Source of the DNA: Paraflavitalea soli
Lineage (GTDB): Bacteria; Bacteroidota; Bacteroidia; Chitinophagales; Chitinophagaceae
Direction: 5' to 3'
Length of the DNA: 64,000 nt
NCBI RefSeq assembly: GCF_003555545.1
Contig: NZ_CP032157.1
Location: forward strand, 7,196,546 to 7,260,545
The notes beneath the pieces are model-generated. The model was not told the origin of the DNA and made no database searches. It saw only the letters and a list, made by a program, of their open reading frames with translations. Position numbers and translations under genes: made by a program. Below, one piece after another: positions 42,683 to 50,666 of the stretch; positions within the stretch are counted from its first letter, which is position 1, and the number at the start of each line of letters is the position of its first letter.

Positions 42683-44173
42683 ATGAACCACCGGCTGTAT
42701 TGTCATATTCTCTTGTTACTGCTCATTCCGGTGCTGCCCGCTGTGGCGCAAAAGACCTTCGATTTCAATATTGCCTGCCGGCAGGCCTATAAAGAGATCA
42801 TTCAATTGAAACTGGAAAATGGCCAGCGCTTATTGAATGCAGAAAAAGCCCGGCATCCCAACAACCTCATTCCTTATTTCCTGGAGAACTATATTGATTT
42901 CTTCACCCTCTTCTTCAATGAAGATCCGGCAGTATACAAAGCCAGCAGCAGTCACCTGGAAGATCGCCTGGACCGCATGAATGAAGGGCCGGAAGATTCA
43001 CCCTGGTACCTCTACACCAAATCGGTATTGCATTTTCAGTGGGCGGCCATCCGCATTAAGTTTGGCGAGCGCTGGGATGCAGGGTGGGAGTTCCGCCGCT
43101 CTTACCTGCAGGCCAAGGACAACCTGAAAGCCTGGCCCTCTTTTTCACCAAACCTGTTGTATAATGGCGCCATGCAGATGGTAACGGCTACCATACCCGA
43201 TGGCTACAAATGGCTGAGTAACCTGCTGGGCATGAAAGGCAATATGAAAGCGGGTATGGAACGGGTAACGAAATTCCTGAATGCCAAAGATGAATGGGCA
43301 CAGCTGTTCCATGAAGAAGCGGTGTTTTATTATTGTTACCTGCAGTTCTACCTCAACAATGATAAGCAAGGGGTGGCTGCCTTTATCGGGCAGCAACAAC
43401 TGGATGTAGTGAACAATCACCTGTTTACCTACCTGGCGGCCAACCTGAGCCTCAACAATCAACAGGCCGATAAAGCAAAGCAGGTACTGGAAGCCAGGAG
43501 CCAGGCAGCAGGTTACCTGGCAACACCCGTATGGGACCTGGAAATGGGATATGCCAAACTGCACCACCTGGAGCCGGATGCTCCTGTTTACTTTGAACAA
43601 TTCCTCCGCAACTTCAAAGGAAAGTTCTATGTGAAAGATGTGTTGCTGAAACTAAGCTGGTCTTATTACCTGCAGAACGACCAGGCAAAGGCCAGCTGGT
43701 ACCGGCAGGAAATTGGCAAAAGGGGCAATACCGATACCGATGCCGATAAGCTGGCGCAAAAAGAAACAAAAGCTACGCGCTGGCCCAATCGTTTGTTGCT
43801 GGAAGCCAGGTTGCTGAATGACGGCGGGTATCACCGGGAAGCATTGCGCCTGTTGCATGGTAAAACGACGGCCGATTTTCCACAGATCGAAGATCGCCTG
43901 GAATTTGCCTACCGGGTAGGCCGCCTGTACGATGACCTGGGGGCAGATGACGACGCGATCATTTTTTATAAAGACGCCATTGCCCTGGGCGAAGACCGCA
44001 AGGAATATTTTGCCGCCCGGGCGGCCCTTCATATCGGATTTATCTACGAAGAGCGCAAGGATAAGGCCACTGCCATCTCCTGGTTTGAAAAATGCATCAG
44101 CATGAAAGACCATGATTTTAAAAATTCCCTCGATCAGCGGGCAAAAGCCGGAATAGGAAGATGCAAGGAATAG
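42683..44173 (+). CDS. Secreted tetratricopeptide-repeat protein
   Basis: About 496 residues from ATG 42683; an upstream ATG at 42626 lies within the preceding terminator and is rejected. The signal peptide (LLLLIPVLPAVAQ) is followed by an all-helical body with TPR-like units. The clearest are toward the C-terminus: EDRLEFAYRVGRLYDDLGAD, AIIFYKDAIALGEDRKEYFA, and FEERKDKATAISWFEKCIS-like. It is probably a periplasmic scaffold that binds proteins. The specific function is unknown. It stands alone between zinc-ribbon and recN genes. Confidence 0.82.
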   Translation: MNHRLYCHILLLLLIPVLPAVAQKTFDFNIACRQAYKEIIQLKLENGQRLLNAEKARHPNNLIPYFLENYIDFFTLFFNEDPAVYKASSSHLEDRLDRMNEGPEDSPWYLYTKSVLHFQWAAIRIKFGERWDAGWEFRRSYLQAKDNLKAWPSFSPNLLYNGAMQMVTATIPDGYKWLSNLLGMKGNMKAGMERVTKFLNAKDEWAQLFHEEAVFYYCYLQFYLNNDKQGVAAFIGQQQLDVVNNHLFTYLAANLSLNNQQADKAKQVLEARSQAAGYLATPVWDLEMGYAKLHHLEPDAPVYFEQFLRNFKGKFYVKDVLLKLSWSYYLQNDQAKASWYRQEIGKRGNTDTDADKLAQKETKATRWPNRLLLEARLLNDGGYHREALRLLHGKTTADFPQIEDRLEFAYRVGRLYDDLGADDDAIIFYKDAIALGEDRKEYFAARAALHIGFIYEERKDKATAISWFEKCISMKDHDFKNSLDQRAKAGIGRCKE

Positions 44174-44184
44174 GATCAATATTT

Positions 44185-44240
44185 AAAGGTGGGCCGCCCT
44201 GCCGTTCTGCAGAGCCGCGCTGCAAGGCGACTCACCTTTT
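44185..44240. repeat. REP-like hairpin, copy 3 (extended)
   Basis: AAAGGTGGGCCGCC pairs with GGCGACTCACCTTT. The interior here is 20-30 nt longer than in other copies (CTGCCGTTCTGCAGAGCCGC) and can itself fold through CTGCAG. TTTTT follows on the plus strand, so it can act as a terminator of the TPR gene. Confidence 0.65.
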
Positions 44241-44313
44241 TGATTACGAATGAGGAAAACATCTTTATAGAAATACTTCCGGATTAGCTAATTTGCCGAA
44301 TCGTTGACTCCCT

Positions 44314-45972
44314 ATGCTAAAGAAACTTTTTATTCAGAATTACGCAATTATTGACGAGATCGAGATCGACTTCTCGGCTAAGCTGAATATCATTACCGGT
44401 GAAACCGGTGCCGGTAAATCGATCCTCATGGGCGCCCTGTCCCTGATCCTGGGCGACCGGGCCGATTCTTCCGTCTTATTGGACCGCGCCAAAAAAAGCG
44501 TGGCTGAAGGAACCTTTGAAACCAACGGGCAAAAAGAAATAAAAGCCTTCCTGAAGGAGTATGACCTCGATACGGAAGATGAACTGGTCATCCGCCGTGA
44601 AATAGCTGCCAATGGTAAATCGAGGGCTTTTGTAAATGATACACCAGTCAACCTGGAACAATTGCGCCAGTTGAGTTCCCTCCTCGTCGACCTGCACCGT
44701 CAATTCGATACCCTCGACCTGGGCGCTTCAGATTTTCAGCGCGATGTGCTGGATGCCCTGGCTGGTCATGGTGCTTTGTTACAGCAGTACCGCAGTTTGT
44801 TCACCCAATGGCAACATGCACGTCATGAACTGGACAGCCTGCAACAACAGAAGAACCAATTCACCAAAGAATACGATTACAATAAATTCCAATACGACGA
44901 ACTGGAAGAAGCAGCACTGAAAGAAAACGAGCTGGAAGAAACAGATACCACCCTCAAATTGCTGAGCAATTCGGAAGGTATTAAAAGCGCGCTTACCAAG
45001 GTTGCTTATGAATTGAATGAAGGCGAGCAACCGATGGTGCAGCAACTAAAGTCGCTGTGCAACCAGTTGCAGTCATTCACCGGCTACCATACCGATTTGC
45101 CCGTCCTTCTACAAAGACTGCTATCGGCCCAGATAGAATTGCAGGACATTGCCGATGAAGTGGAGCGCATCAATGACCATGTGCAGTATGACCCGCAGCG
45201 CATAGAGCAGCTGAATGACCGCATGGCTGTTGGTTACAAGCTCCTGAAAAAACATGGCGTGAAAACCACTGCCGAATTGCTGGCCATTAAAGCTACGCTG
45301 GAAGAAAAGCTGCAGGCAGTGTTGAATATAGATGAAGCTATACTCAACAAAGAAAAAGCCGTACAGCAATCTCTGCAGGAAGCGCAGGCGATCGCTAAGA
45401 CTATTTCAGCCAACCGGGTGAAGCAAATAAAGCCTTTGCAGGATAAGGTCAATAAGCTGCTGGCACAGGTAGGTATGCCCAATGCCCGGCTGCAGGTAGA
45501 TGCCCAGCAGGCTGATGTACTGCAGGTACATGGCATAGATGTGATCGAATTCCTGTTCGATGCCAATAAAAGCAATCGTTTTGAGCCCATCCGTAAAGTG
45601 GCTTCCGGTGGTGAATTAAGCCGGTTGATGTTGTGCATCAAATCGCTGGTAGCGCAATCCCTCGACCTGGGTACCCTGATCTTTGATGAAATTGATACCG
45701 GTATTTCCGGTGAGGCTGCCAAACAGGTGGGTATTATCATGAAAGACCTGGCCAAAAAACGCCAGTTGATCAGCATTACCCATCAGCCGCAGATAGCCGG
45801 CAAGGCCGATTACCACTTCTTTGTGTACAAACAGATCAAGGGAGATACGATCAAAACGAATATCAAATTACTCTCCCAGGAAGAGCGGATCACGGCCATC
45901 GCCAAGATGCTCAGTGGTGAGAAGCCTACAGCGGCTGCCCTGGAAAATGCCCGTGAAATGGTGATGAACTAA
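44314..45972 (+). CDS. recN: DNA repair protein RecN
   Basis: A 552-residue SMC-like ATPase that gathers broken DNA ends in recombinational repair. Walker A GETGAGKS is at about residues 29-36. Two long coiled-coil arms surround the middle (about 150-370). The signature ASGGELSRLMLCIKSL is at about 430 and Walker B LIFDEIDTGISGEAA near 454-468. SITHQPQIAGKADYHFFV is typical near the C-terminus. The length is normal. The stop codon overlaps the next ATG (TAATG), giving translational coupling to a small membrane protein. Confidence 0.96.
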   Translation: MLKKLFIQNYAIIDEIEIDFSAKLNIITGETGAGKSILMGALSLILGDRADSSVLLDRAKKSVAEGTFETNGQKEIKAFLKEYDLDTEDELVIRREIAANGKSRAFVNDTPVNLEQLRQLSSLLVDLHRQFDTLDLGASDFQRDVLDALAGHGALLQQYRSLFTQWQHARHELDSLQQQKNQFTKEYDYNKFQYDELEEAALKENELEETDTTLKLLSNSEGIKSALTKVAYELNEGEQPMVQQLKSLCNQLQSFTGYHTDLPVLLQRLLSAQIELQDIADEVERINDHVQYDPQRIEQLNDRMAVGYKLLKKHGVKTTAELLAIKATLEEKLQAVLNIDEAILNKEKAVQQSLQEAQAIAKTISANRVKQIKPLQDKVNKLLAQVGMPNARLQVDAQQADVLQVHGIDVIEFLFDANKSNRFEPIRKVASGGELSRLMLCIKSLVAQSLDLGTLIFDEIDTGISGEAAKQVGIIMKDLAKKRQLISITHQPQIAGKADYHFFVYKQIKGDTIKTNIKLLSQEERITAIAKMLSGEKPTAAALENAREMVMN

Positions 45973-46196
45973 TGTTTTTGCTCCCCAATATTTTTCTCAA
46001 TCCCTTTCTCCTGGTAACCTGGGTATTACTGGGTGTATTGCCCGCTTATTACCTCAATAAATACTTATTGAAGCTGGTGCGGCCGAAAGAATCCGTGCTG
46101 CGATTTCTCGCTTACCTGATAATTGTGATAGCCTTCACACTATTATATACCAGTATAGTGATATTCGTGTTGTCAAAAACAGTCTTCAGCTACTAA
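45972..46196 (+). CDS. Small membrane protein (74 aa), coupled to recN
   Basis: Two hydrophobic helices (about residues 8-30 and 43-70) are joined by a short basic loop (NKYLLKLVRPKESVLR). The ATG shares its A with the recN stop, suggesting coupled translation. I recognise no family. The frame is supported by the tight arrangement and by the membrane topology rather than by homology. Confidence 0.7.
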   Translation: MFLLPNIFLNPFLLVTWVLLGVLPAYYLNKYLLKLVRPKESVLRFLAYLIIVIAFTLLYTSIVIFVLSKTVFSY

Positions 46197-46209
46197 CCCG
46201 CTTATTGTT

Positions 46210-46425
46210 ATGTTACCTATCCTCAAATTAATGTTGTTCCCGCTGTTGGGTGGTATCGTATTCCTGGCAGGTTTTAGGGCCTACCGCTATTTCAATGAAA
46301 AGATCATTAGCAGCCGGTCCTTACCAGCCTTGCTCCTGTATACCGGCTTGTTGATAGCTGTCAATATAAGCATTGTAGTAGTAGGAATATTAACGCTGGT
46401 AAAGGTATATGAGTGGTTGAGCTGA
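46210..46425 (+). CDS. Small membrane protein (71 aa)
   Basis: Two predicted transmembrane helices (about residues 6-26 and 40-64) flank a basic loop (AYRYFNEKIISSRS), the same layout as the 74-residue protein 13 nt upstream. The similar size and topology suggest a functional pair. There is no recognised family. It is third in the recN transcript. Confidence 0.68.
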   Translation: MLPILKLMLFPLLGGIVFLAGFRAYRYFNEKIISSRSLPALLLYTGLLIAVNISIVVVGILTLVKVYEWLS

Positions 46426-46495
46426 GTTTTAATTGTCAAATATTCCTATTTTTACGCCTCAACCATCATAAAAAACAATAAACTATAAGCCAGTT

Positions 46496-47308
46496 ATGTC
46501 GTACAACCTGCTTAAAGGAAAGAAAGGGATCGTATTTGGGGCCTTAGATGAGAAATCCATTGCCTGGAGAACTGCACTGCGCTGCCATGAAGAAGGCGCT
46601 CAGCTGGTATTGACCAATGCACCGGTAGCCATGCGGATGGGAGAGATCAATAAACTGGCCGAAACAACCAAAGCGCCTGTGATCCCTGCCGATGTAACCA
46701 ATATGGATGACCTGAAGAAGCTGTTTGAAGAAGCCATGAAGCATTTTGGTGGTGGTATTGATTTTATCTTACACTCCGTGGCCATGGGCATGAATGTGCG
46801 CAAGGGCAAGCATTATACAGAGATCGATTATAACTGGAACCAAAAAACACTGGATATATCTTCCATGTCCTTGCACCGCGTATTGCGCACTGCCTGGGAT
46901 ATGGATGCTTTGAATGAGCACGCCAGCGTGGTAGGTCTTACCTATATTGCTGCACAACGTGTGTTCCCCGACTACAATGAAATGGCCGATGCCAAAGCCC
47001 TGCTGGAAGCAGTAGCGCGCAACTTTGGTTATCATTATGGCATTCGTAAAAAAGTAAGGATTAATACCGTATCACAATCACCGGTAAAGACAACTGCTGG
47101 CAGTGGTGTAAAGGGCTTTGATGGATTCCTGACCTATGCCGAAAAGATGAGCCCGTTGGGTAATGCCAGTGCTGATGACTGCGCCAACTATTGTGTTACC
47201 CTGTTCAGCGATCTTACTAAGATGGTAACCATGCAGAATCTCTTCCATGATGGCGGATTCTCTTTCACGGGTGTAACACAAGCTGTGATCGATCAGATGG
47301 AGAAATAA
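46496..47308 (+). CDS. fabI: Enoyl-[acyl-carrier-protein] reductase (NADH)
   Basis: A 270-residue short-chain dehydrogenase-fold enzyme that performs the last reduction in each fatty-acid elongation cycle. LKGKKGIVFGALDEKSIAWR is the FabI-type nucleotide-binding start, with the variant glycine pattern. The catalytic Y-x6-K is visible in DYNEMADAKALLEA. RINTVSQSPVKTTAGSGVKG is the substrate-loop region. The Gly-rich C-terminal DGGFSFTGV is typical. The protein resembles classical FabI rather than FabK or FabV. It is followed by a terminator hairpin. Confidence 0.94.
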   Translation: MSYNLLKGKKGIVFGALDEKSIAWRTALRCHEEGAQLVLTNAPVAMRMGEINKLAETTKAPVIPADVTNMDDLKKLFEEAMKHFGGGIDFILHSVAMGMNVRKGKHYTEIDYNWNQKTLDISSMSLHRVLRTAWDMDALNEHASVVGLTYIAAQRVFPDYNEMADAKALLEAVARNFGYHYGIRKKVRINTVSQSPVKTTAGSGVKGFDGFLTYAEKMSPLGNASADDCANYCVTLFSDLTKMVTMQNLFHDGGFSFTGVTQAVIDQMEK

Positions 47309-47328
47309 TTACGAGCTTATTATTAGCT

Positions 47329-47379
47329 AAAAGAGAATGGTGAGCCGCCCCCGAAGGGCGACCCACCATTCTCTTTTTT
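47329..47379 (+). terminator. fabI terminator formed by a REP-like hairpin (copy 4, inverted)
   Basis: AAAAGAGAATGGTGAGCCGCCC pairs almost completely with GGGCGACCCACCATTCTCTTTT (each arm 22 nt), then TT. The core is the REP-like sequence in opposite orientation, 21 nt after fabI. Confidence 0.8.
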
Positions 47380-47405
47380 GTTGTATCGCATTAAAATTAA
47401 AAAGA

Positions 47406-47471
47406 GTGGGTATGTTAAATGCAAAGGGTTGGTATGTTAAATGCAAAGGATGGGCATGTTAAATGCAAAGG
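47406..47471. repeat. Three tandem 22-bp repeats
   Basis: Units at 47406-47427, 47428-47449 and 47450-47471 share TATGTTAAATGCAAAGG (one T to C change in the third) after GTGGG, GTTGG or ATGGG. The last unit runs directly into a REP-like hairpin whose distal arm ends CCCTTTGCATTT, complementary to the unit's end. Confidence 0.85.
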
Positions 47472-47509
47472 GTGGGTCGCCTTCTTAAGGCGGCTCACCC
47501 TTTGCATTT
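47461..47509. repeat. REP-like hairpin, copy 5 (23-bp arms)
   Basis: AAATGCAAAGGGTGGGTCGC... (47461-47483) pairs along its full 23 nt with 47487-47509, with only two G-U positions and a 3-nt loop. It lies downstream of the minus-strand DUF2795 gene and after the fabI terminator. Confidence 0.8.
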
Positions 47510-47574
47510 GTATTTTAGACAGAATAAAAAAGCGAACCGCTTAGGTCCGCTTTATCAATTAAGTAAGTAGGGTA

Positions 47575-47796
47575 TTAATATTCGTCTTCGTTGAAGAAGA
47601 AGTCATCCTGACTGGGGTAATCGGGCCAGATGTCCTCAATACCCTCATAGATCTCTCCTTCATCTTCCAGTTCCTGGAGATTTTCTACCACTTCAATAGG
47701 TGCGCCACTACGGATAGCGTAGTCGATCAATTCGTCCTTGGTAGCAGGCCAGGGTGCGTCTTCAAGATATGATGCTAATTCTAGTGTCCAAAACAT
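47575..47796 (-). CDS. DUF2795 family small acidic protein
   Basis: A 73-residue, strongly acidic soluble protein. Helical N-terminal part WTLELASYLEDAPWPATKDE and LIDYAIRSGAPIEVVENLQE are the conserved DUF2795 segments, and the tail is rich in Asp/Glu/Phe (DDFFFNEDEY). The family is widespread in Bacteroidota with no known function. The short length is normal. It is transcribed alone. Confidence 0.88.
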   Translation of the reverse strand: MFWTLELASYLEDAPWPATKDELIDYAIRSGAPIEVVENLQELEDEGEIYEGIEDIWPDYPSQDDFFFNEDEY

Positions 47797-48091
47797 GGGA
47801 TGCCCGTTTTAAAAATTTTATCAGGAAATTGCTTTGTACATCCTTTCAACAAAGCCGCAAAACCTAACAATTATTGTCGGGGGACTGTTGCATGGAACCC
47901 GGTTTTCTTATCCGGCAGGCAAAACGGTACCCGGCAATTTTTTCGCAAAAGTAACCTTCTTCGCGAAAAAACCAAATCAATCTTTGAAAAGCGGGGTCAA
48001 CATTTTCTTAAAAAAAGTAACCTGCCGTCCGGCCGGGCCGGAAGCCAATGGTTTGTAGTATCTTGACCCTTTGTTTCACAATTCGCAATAC

Positions 48092-48745
48092 ATGTTAACG
48101 GCCACCAACATACATAAATATTACGACCAGCTTTGGGTACTGAAAGGAGTAGATCTGACCATCAAACAGGGGGAAATTGCCAGTATTGTTGGCCCTTCCG
48201 GTTCCGGAAAAAGTACTTTACTCCACATTTTAGGCACCCTGGACCAGCCCAGTAAGGGAGAGGTCATGATCAACGGCCAGAAAATCAACTTTTTTGCGGA
48301 TAAGCAGGTGGCTGCTTTCCGGAATCATCATATTGGTTTTGTATTCCAATTCCATCATTTGCTGCCCGAATTTACCGCGGTAGAAAATGTCTGCATACCC
48401 GGCTGGATGGCCGGCCGCAAGAAAAAAGAGGTGGCCGAAAGGGCCGTACAGCTGCTGGAAATGCTGGGATTGGGAAGCCGGCTCGAAAATAAGCCCAATG
48501 CCTTATCGGGCGGCGAGCAGCAGCGGGTGGCTGTTGCCCGGGCCCTGATCAATAATCCCAAAATTGTATTTGCCGATGAGCCTACAGGCAACCTGGATTC
48601 GGCCAATGCCCGGGAGTTGCACCAGCTCTTTTTCGACCTGCGCAAACAGTTCAACCAAACTTTCCTGATCGTAACGCACAATGAGGAGCTGGCGCAAATG
48701 AGCGACAGGATCTTGCATATGAGAGACGGGAAAATGGTAATTTAA
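48092..48745 (+). CDS. ABC transporter ATP-binding protein, LolD-like
   Basis: A 217-residue ATPase of the LolD/MacB group, which powers release of lipoproteins from the inner membrane or related mechanotransmission. Walker A is GPSGSGKST (residues ~37-45), the Q-loop FQFHHLLPEFTAVENV, the signature LSGGEQQRVAVARALI, and Walker [15 protein letters not shown] start at ATG 48092; an upstream TTG at 48071 is in frame but less likely. No permease gene is adjacent. Its 3' end overlaps the convergent adenosyltransferase gene by 4 nt. Confidence 0.92.
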   Translation: MLTATNIHKYYDQLWVLKGVDLTIKQGEIASIVGPSGSGKSTLLHILGTLDQPSKGEVMINGQKINFFADKQVAAFRNHHIGFVFQFHHLLPEFTAVENVCIPGWMAGRKKKEVAERAVQLLEMLGLGSRLENKPNALSGGEQQRVAVARALINNPKIVFADEPTGNLDSANARELHQLFFDLRKQFNQTFLIVTHNEELAQMSDRILHMRDGKMVI

Positions 48746-49302
48746 ACTCTTGGCTTCCAGGGTATTTCCGGGGCTTGCAGCTGTTGGCCGGTGTAGCGGG
48801 CCAGCATAAACAGGTAATCGCTCAGGCGGTTGATATATTGAAGAATGATGGCTTCTACTTCCTGGCCTTCCAGTTCCAGTCTTACACAACAACGTTCGGC
48901 ACGACGGCATACGCAACGCGCTATATGCAGCTGTGATACGGTGGGATGACCTCCGGGCAGAATAAAGTGCTTCATAGGAGGCAGTGCTTCCGTCATCCGG
49001 TCAATCTCTTTTTCCAGGAAATGAATATCAGTATCCTTCAGATCGGGGATACGCATTTTGGGCTCTTTGATGGGATCGCAGGCCAGGGCGCTGCCAATAG
49101 TGAAGAGGCGGTCCTGTACTTCCTGCAGCACGGCACGGCTGGTATCGTCCATTATGAGGTCGCGGCAAAGACCGATATAGGAGTTCAACTCATCCACGGT
49201 GCCATAAGCTTCTATGCGCAGGTGCGATTTGGGAACCTTGGTGCCGCCGATGAGGGAAGTATTGCCTTTATCACCGGTTTTAGTATAGATCTTAAAGGCC
49301 AT
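48742..49302 (-). CDS. Cob(I)yrinic acid a,c-diamide adenosyltransferase (PduO type)
   Basis: A 186-residue trimeric enzyme that transfers adenosyl from ATP to cobalt, making adenosylcobalamin. The N-terminal KIYTKTGDKGNTSLIGGTKV is the ATP-binding signature of PduO-type ATR. SHLRIEAYGTVDELNSYIGL and the C-terminal CVCRRAERCCVRLE, NRLSDYLFMLARY motifs are conserved. The enzyme would serve B12-dependent mutases or reductases located elsewhere. It converges with and overlaps the LolD-like gene by 4 nt. Confidence 0.95.
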   Translation of the reverse strand: MAFKIYTKTGDKGNTSLIGGTKVPKSHLRIEAYGTVDELNSYIGLCRDLIMDDTSRAVLQEVQDRLFTIGSALACDPIKEPKMRIPDLKDTDIHFLEKEIDRMTEALPPMKHFILPGGHPTVSQLHIARCVCRRAERCCVRLELEGQEVEAIILQYINRLSDYLFMLARYTGQQLQAPEIPWKPRV

Positions 49303-49304
49303 GC

Positions 49305-49439
49305 TGTTTCGTGTTTTGAGTTTCGTGTTTAGCGTTGCTCCGCGAATTGGAATTGTTGAGACAAATGTAAGCGGTTAAGGTTTACAGATTTATTCAGCCT
49401 GTTACACCTGAGAACCCGAAACTCCAAACCCGAAACGCT
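49305..49439. repeat. Inverted word-array pair (GTTTCGTGTTT / AACCCGAAAC)
   Basis: The left array 49305-49334 (GTTTCGTGTTTTGAGTTTCG) and the right array 49413-49439 (AACCCGAAACTCCAAACCCG) are near reverse complements around a spacer of about 80 nt. They fill the gap between two minus-strand genes. Confidence 0.6.
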
Positions 49440-50142
49440 ACACTGTTACCAGCTGATCGCTACGGCGTTTATCACTTTCAATAACGCCATCACGCAACCG
49501 TACGATGCGGTGGGCATGGTTGGCAATATCTTCTTCATGCGTTACCAGTACCACGGTATTGCCGCTTTCCTGGATCTTGCCAAAGATGTCCATGATCTCG
49601 ATGGAGGTTTTGGTATCGAGGTTACCGGTAGGCTCATCGGCCAGTATAAGGGAGGGGCTGTTGACCAGGGCCCGGGCTATGGCTACCCGCTGATTTTGTC
49701 CGCCCGAAAGTTCATTGGGTTTGTGGTGGCTTCTTTCTTCCAGGCCTACTTTCTGGATCACCTCCATGGCCATTTCCGTCCGTTGCTTTTTGGGAACACC
49801 GGCATATACCAGTGGAAGGGCCACATTTTCCAGGGCTGTGAGGCGGGGCAGAAGGTTGAACTGCTGGAATACGAACCCGATCTCCGAATTGCGTACCTCA
49901 GCCAGGGAGTCATCCACCATTTTACTTACATCCTGTCCGTTCAATATGTATTTTCCGGCGGTGGGCGTGTCCAGGCAGCCCAGGATATTCATGAGGGTAC
50001 TCTTACCCGACCCCGAAGGTCCCATGAGGGCCACATACTCGTTTTTAAGGATATCCAGGTTGATTCCTTTCAGTACGCGGATCTCCTGTCTACCCATGAA
50101 ATAGCTCTTACGGATCTCTTCCAGGTGAATAATAGACTTCAT
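49438..50142 (-). CDS. ABC transporter ATP-binding protein, MacB/LolD group
   Basis: A 234-residue ATPase (an ATG 3 nt upstream at 50145 would add one Met). The motifs are GPSGSGKST (Walker A, ~40-48), [16 protein letters not shown] (Q-loop), [16 protein letters not shown] (signature) and [13 protein letters not shown] (Walker B). MacB-type ATPases energise periplasmic efflux or lipoprotein handling with a FtsX-like permease, which is absent here. It follows gatC on the same strand by 24 nt, so it is probably co-transcribed. It differs clearly from the other ATPase at 48092. Confidence 0.92.
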   Translation of the reverse strand: MKSIIHLEEIRKSYFMGRQEIRVLKGINLDILKNEYVALMGPSGSGKSTLMNILGCLDTPTAGKYILNGQDVSKMVDDSLAEVRNSEIGFVFQQFNLLPRLTALENVALPLVYAGVPKKQRTEMAMEVIQKVGLEERSHHKPNELSGGQNQRVAIARALVNSPSLILADEPTGNLDTKTSIEIMDIFGKIQESGNTVVLVTHEEDIANHAHRIVRLRDGVIESDKRRSDQLVTV

Positions 50143-50166
50143 CATGATATTTGGTTGATGCGTACG

Positions 50167-50466
50167 CTAGGCTTCCGTTTTCCGGATCACTTTGGGTACT
50201 TTAAAGAATATGCCATCTGTGTCGGGAGCATTTTTAACCCCTTCCTCCCTGGATACCGATCCCTGCACCACATCTTCCCTCAATACATTGACGTTATCCG
50301 ACATGTGTAACAGGGGGGCAACACCTTCCGTATCCAGCTCATTCAGTTTGTCGACAAAATGGATCATTCGTTGCAGGTCATGCTTAATTATTTCTTTCTC
50401 AGCTTCATTGAACTGCAAACGGGCCAGGTTGGCGAGGTTTTCCACTAATGCGTCATTGACTTCCAT
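50167..50466 (-). CDS. gatC: Asp/Glu-tRNA amidotransferase subunit C
   Basis: A 99-residue small subunit that stabilises the GatCAB complex, which converts misacylated Glu-tRNA(Gln) or Asp-tRNA(Asn) to the amide form. The N-terminal VNDALVENLANLARLQFNEA, then LQRMIHFVDKLNELDTEGV, and a C-terminal DGIFFKVPKVI are the family's three conserved blocks. I start at ATG 50466 (MEVNDAL); a longer frame adds a hydrophobic stretch (FFQLFLLG) foreign to GatC. gatA and gatB are not in the window. Confidence 0.93.
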   Translation of the reverse strand: MEVNDALVENLANLARLQFNEAEKEIIKHDLQRMIHFVDKLNELDTEGVAPLLHMSDNVNVLREDVVQGSVSREEGVKNAPDTDGIFFKVPKVIRKTEA

Positions 50467-50496
50467 ACCTAACAAAAATAGTTGAAAAAACATTCC

Positions 50497-50648
50497 GGAT
50501 GTAGAATTTAGGATTTCGTATTACTCCGTACACAGCGCCTGTTGATTACCTGCCTGTTCGTGCTTGTTTTAAGCCCAATAGGCATGCCTTTAGTTGTTTA
50601 TCAGCGATCTGTCCCCATCCGAAATTCTACATCCTAAATCCGAAATCG
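50497..50648. repeat. Inverted word-array pair (GGATGTAGAATTTAGGATTTCG)
   Basis: The left 50497-50518 and the right 50619-50648 are reverse-complement arrangements of the words GGATGTAGAATTT and GGATTTCG/GGATTTAG, with a spacer of about 100 nt. The right half abuts the trpS promoter. Confidence 0.6.
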
Positions 50649-50651
50649 TCT

Positions 50652-50659
50652 TATCTTCG
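50652..50659 (+). promoter_or_regulatory. Possible -7 promoter box (TATCTTCG) of trpS
   Basis: One mismatch to TAnnTTTG, ending 7 nt before the ATG, like the box before the Nif3-like gene. The -33 element is not evident. Confidence 0.35.
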
Positions 50660-50666
50660 CCCCCTT

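Noticed and set aside
47406-47471. 22-bp tandem repeats considered as a CRISPR array
   Set aside because: The units are contiguous with no unique spacers, and no cas gene is present.
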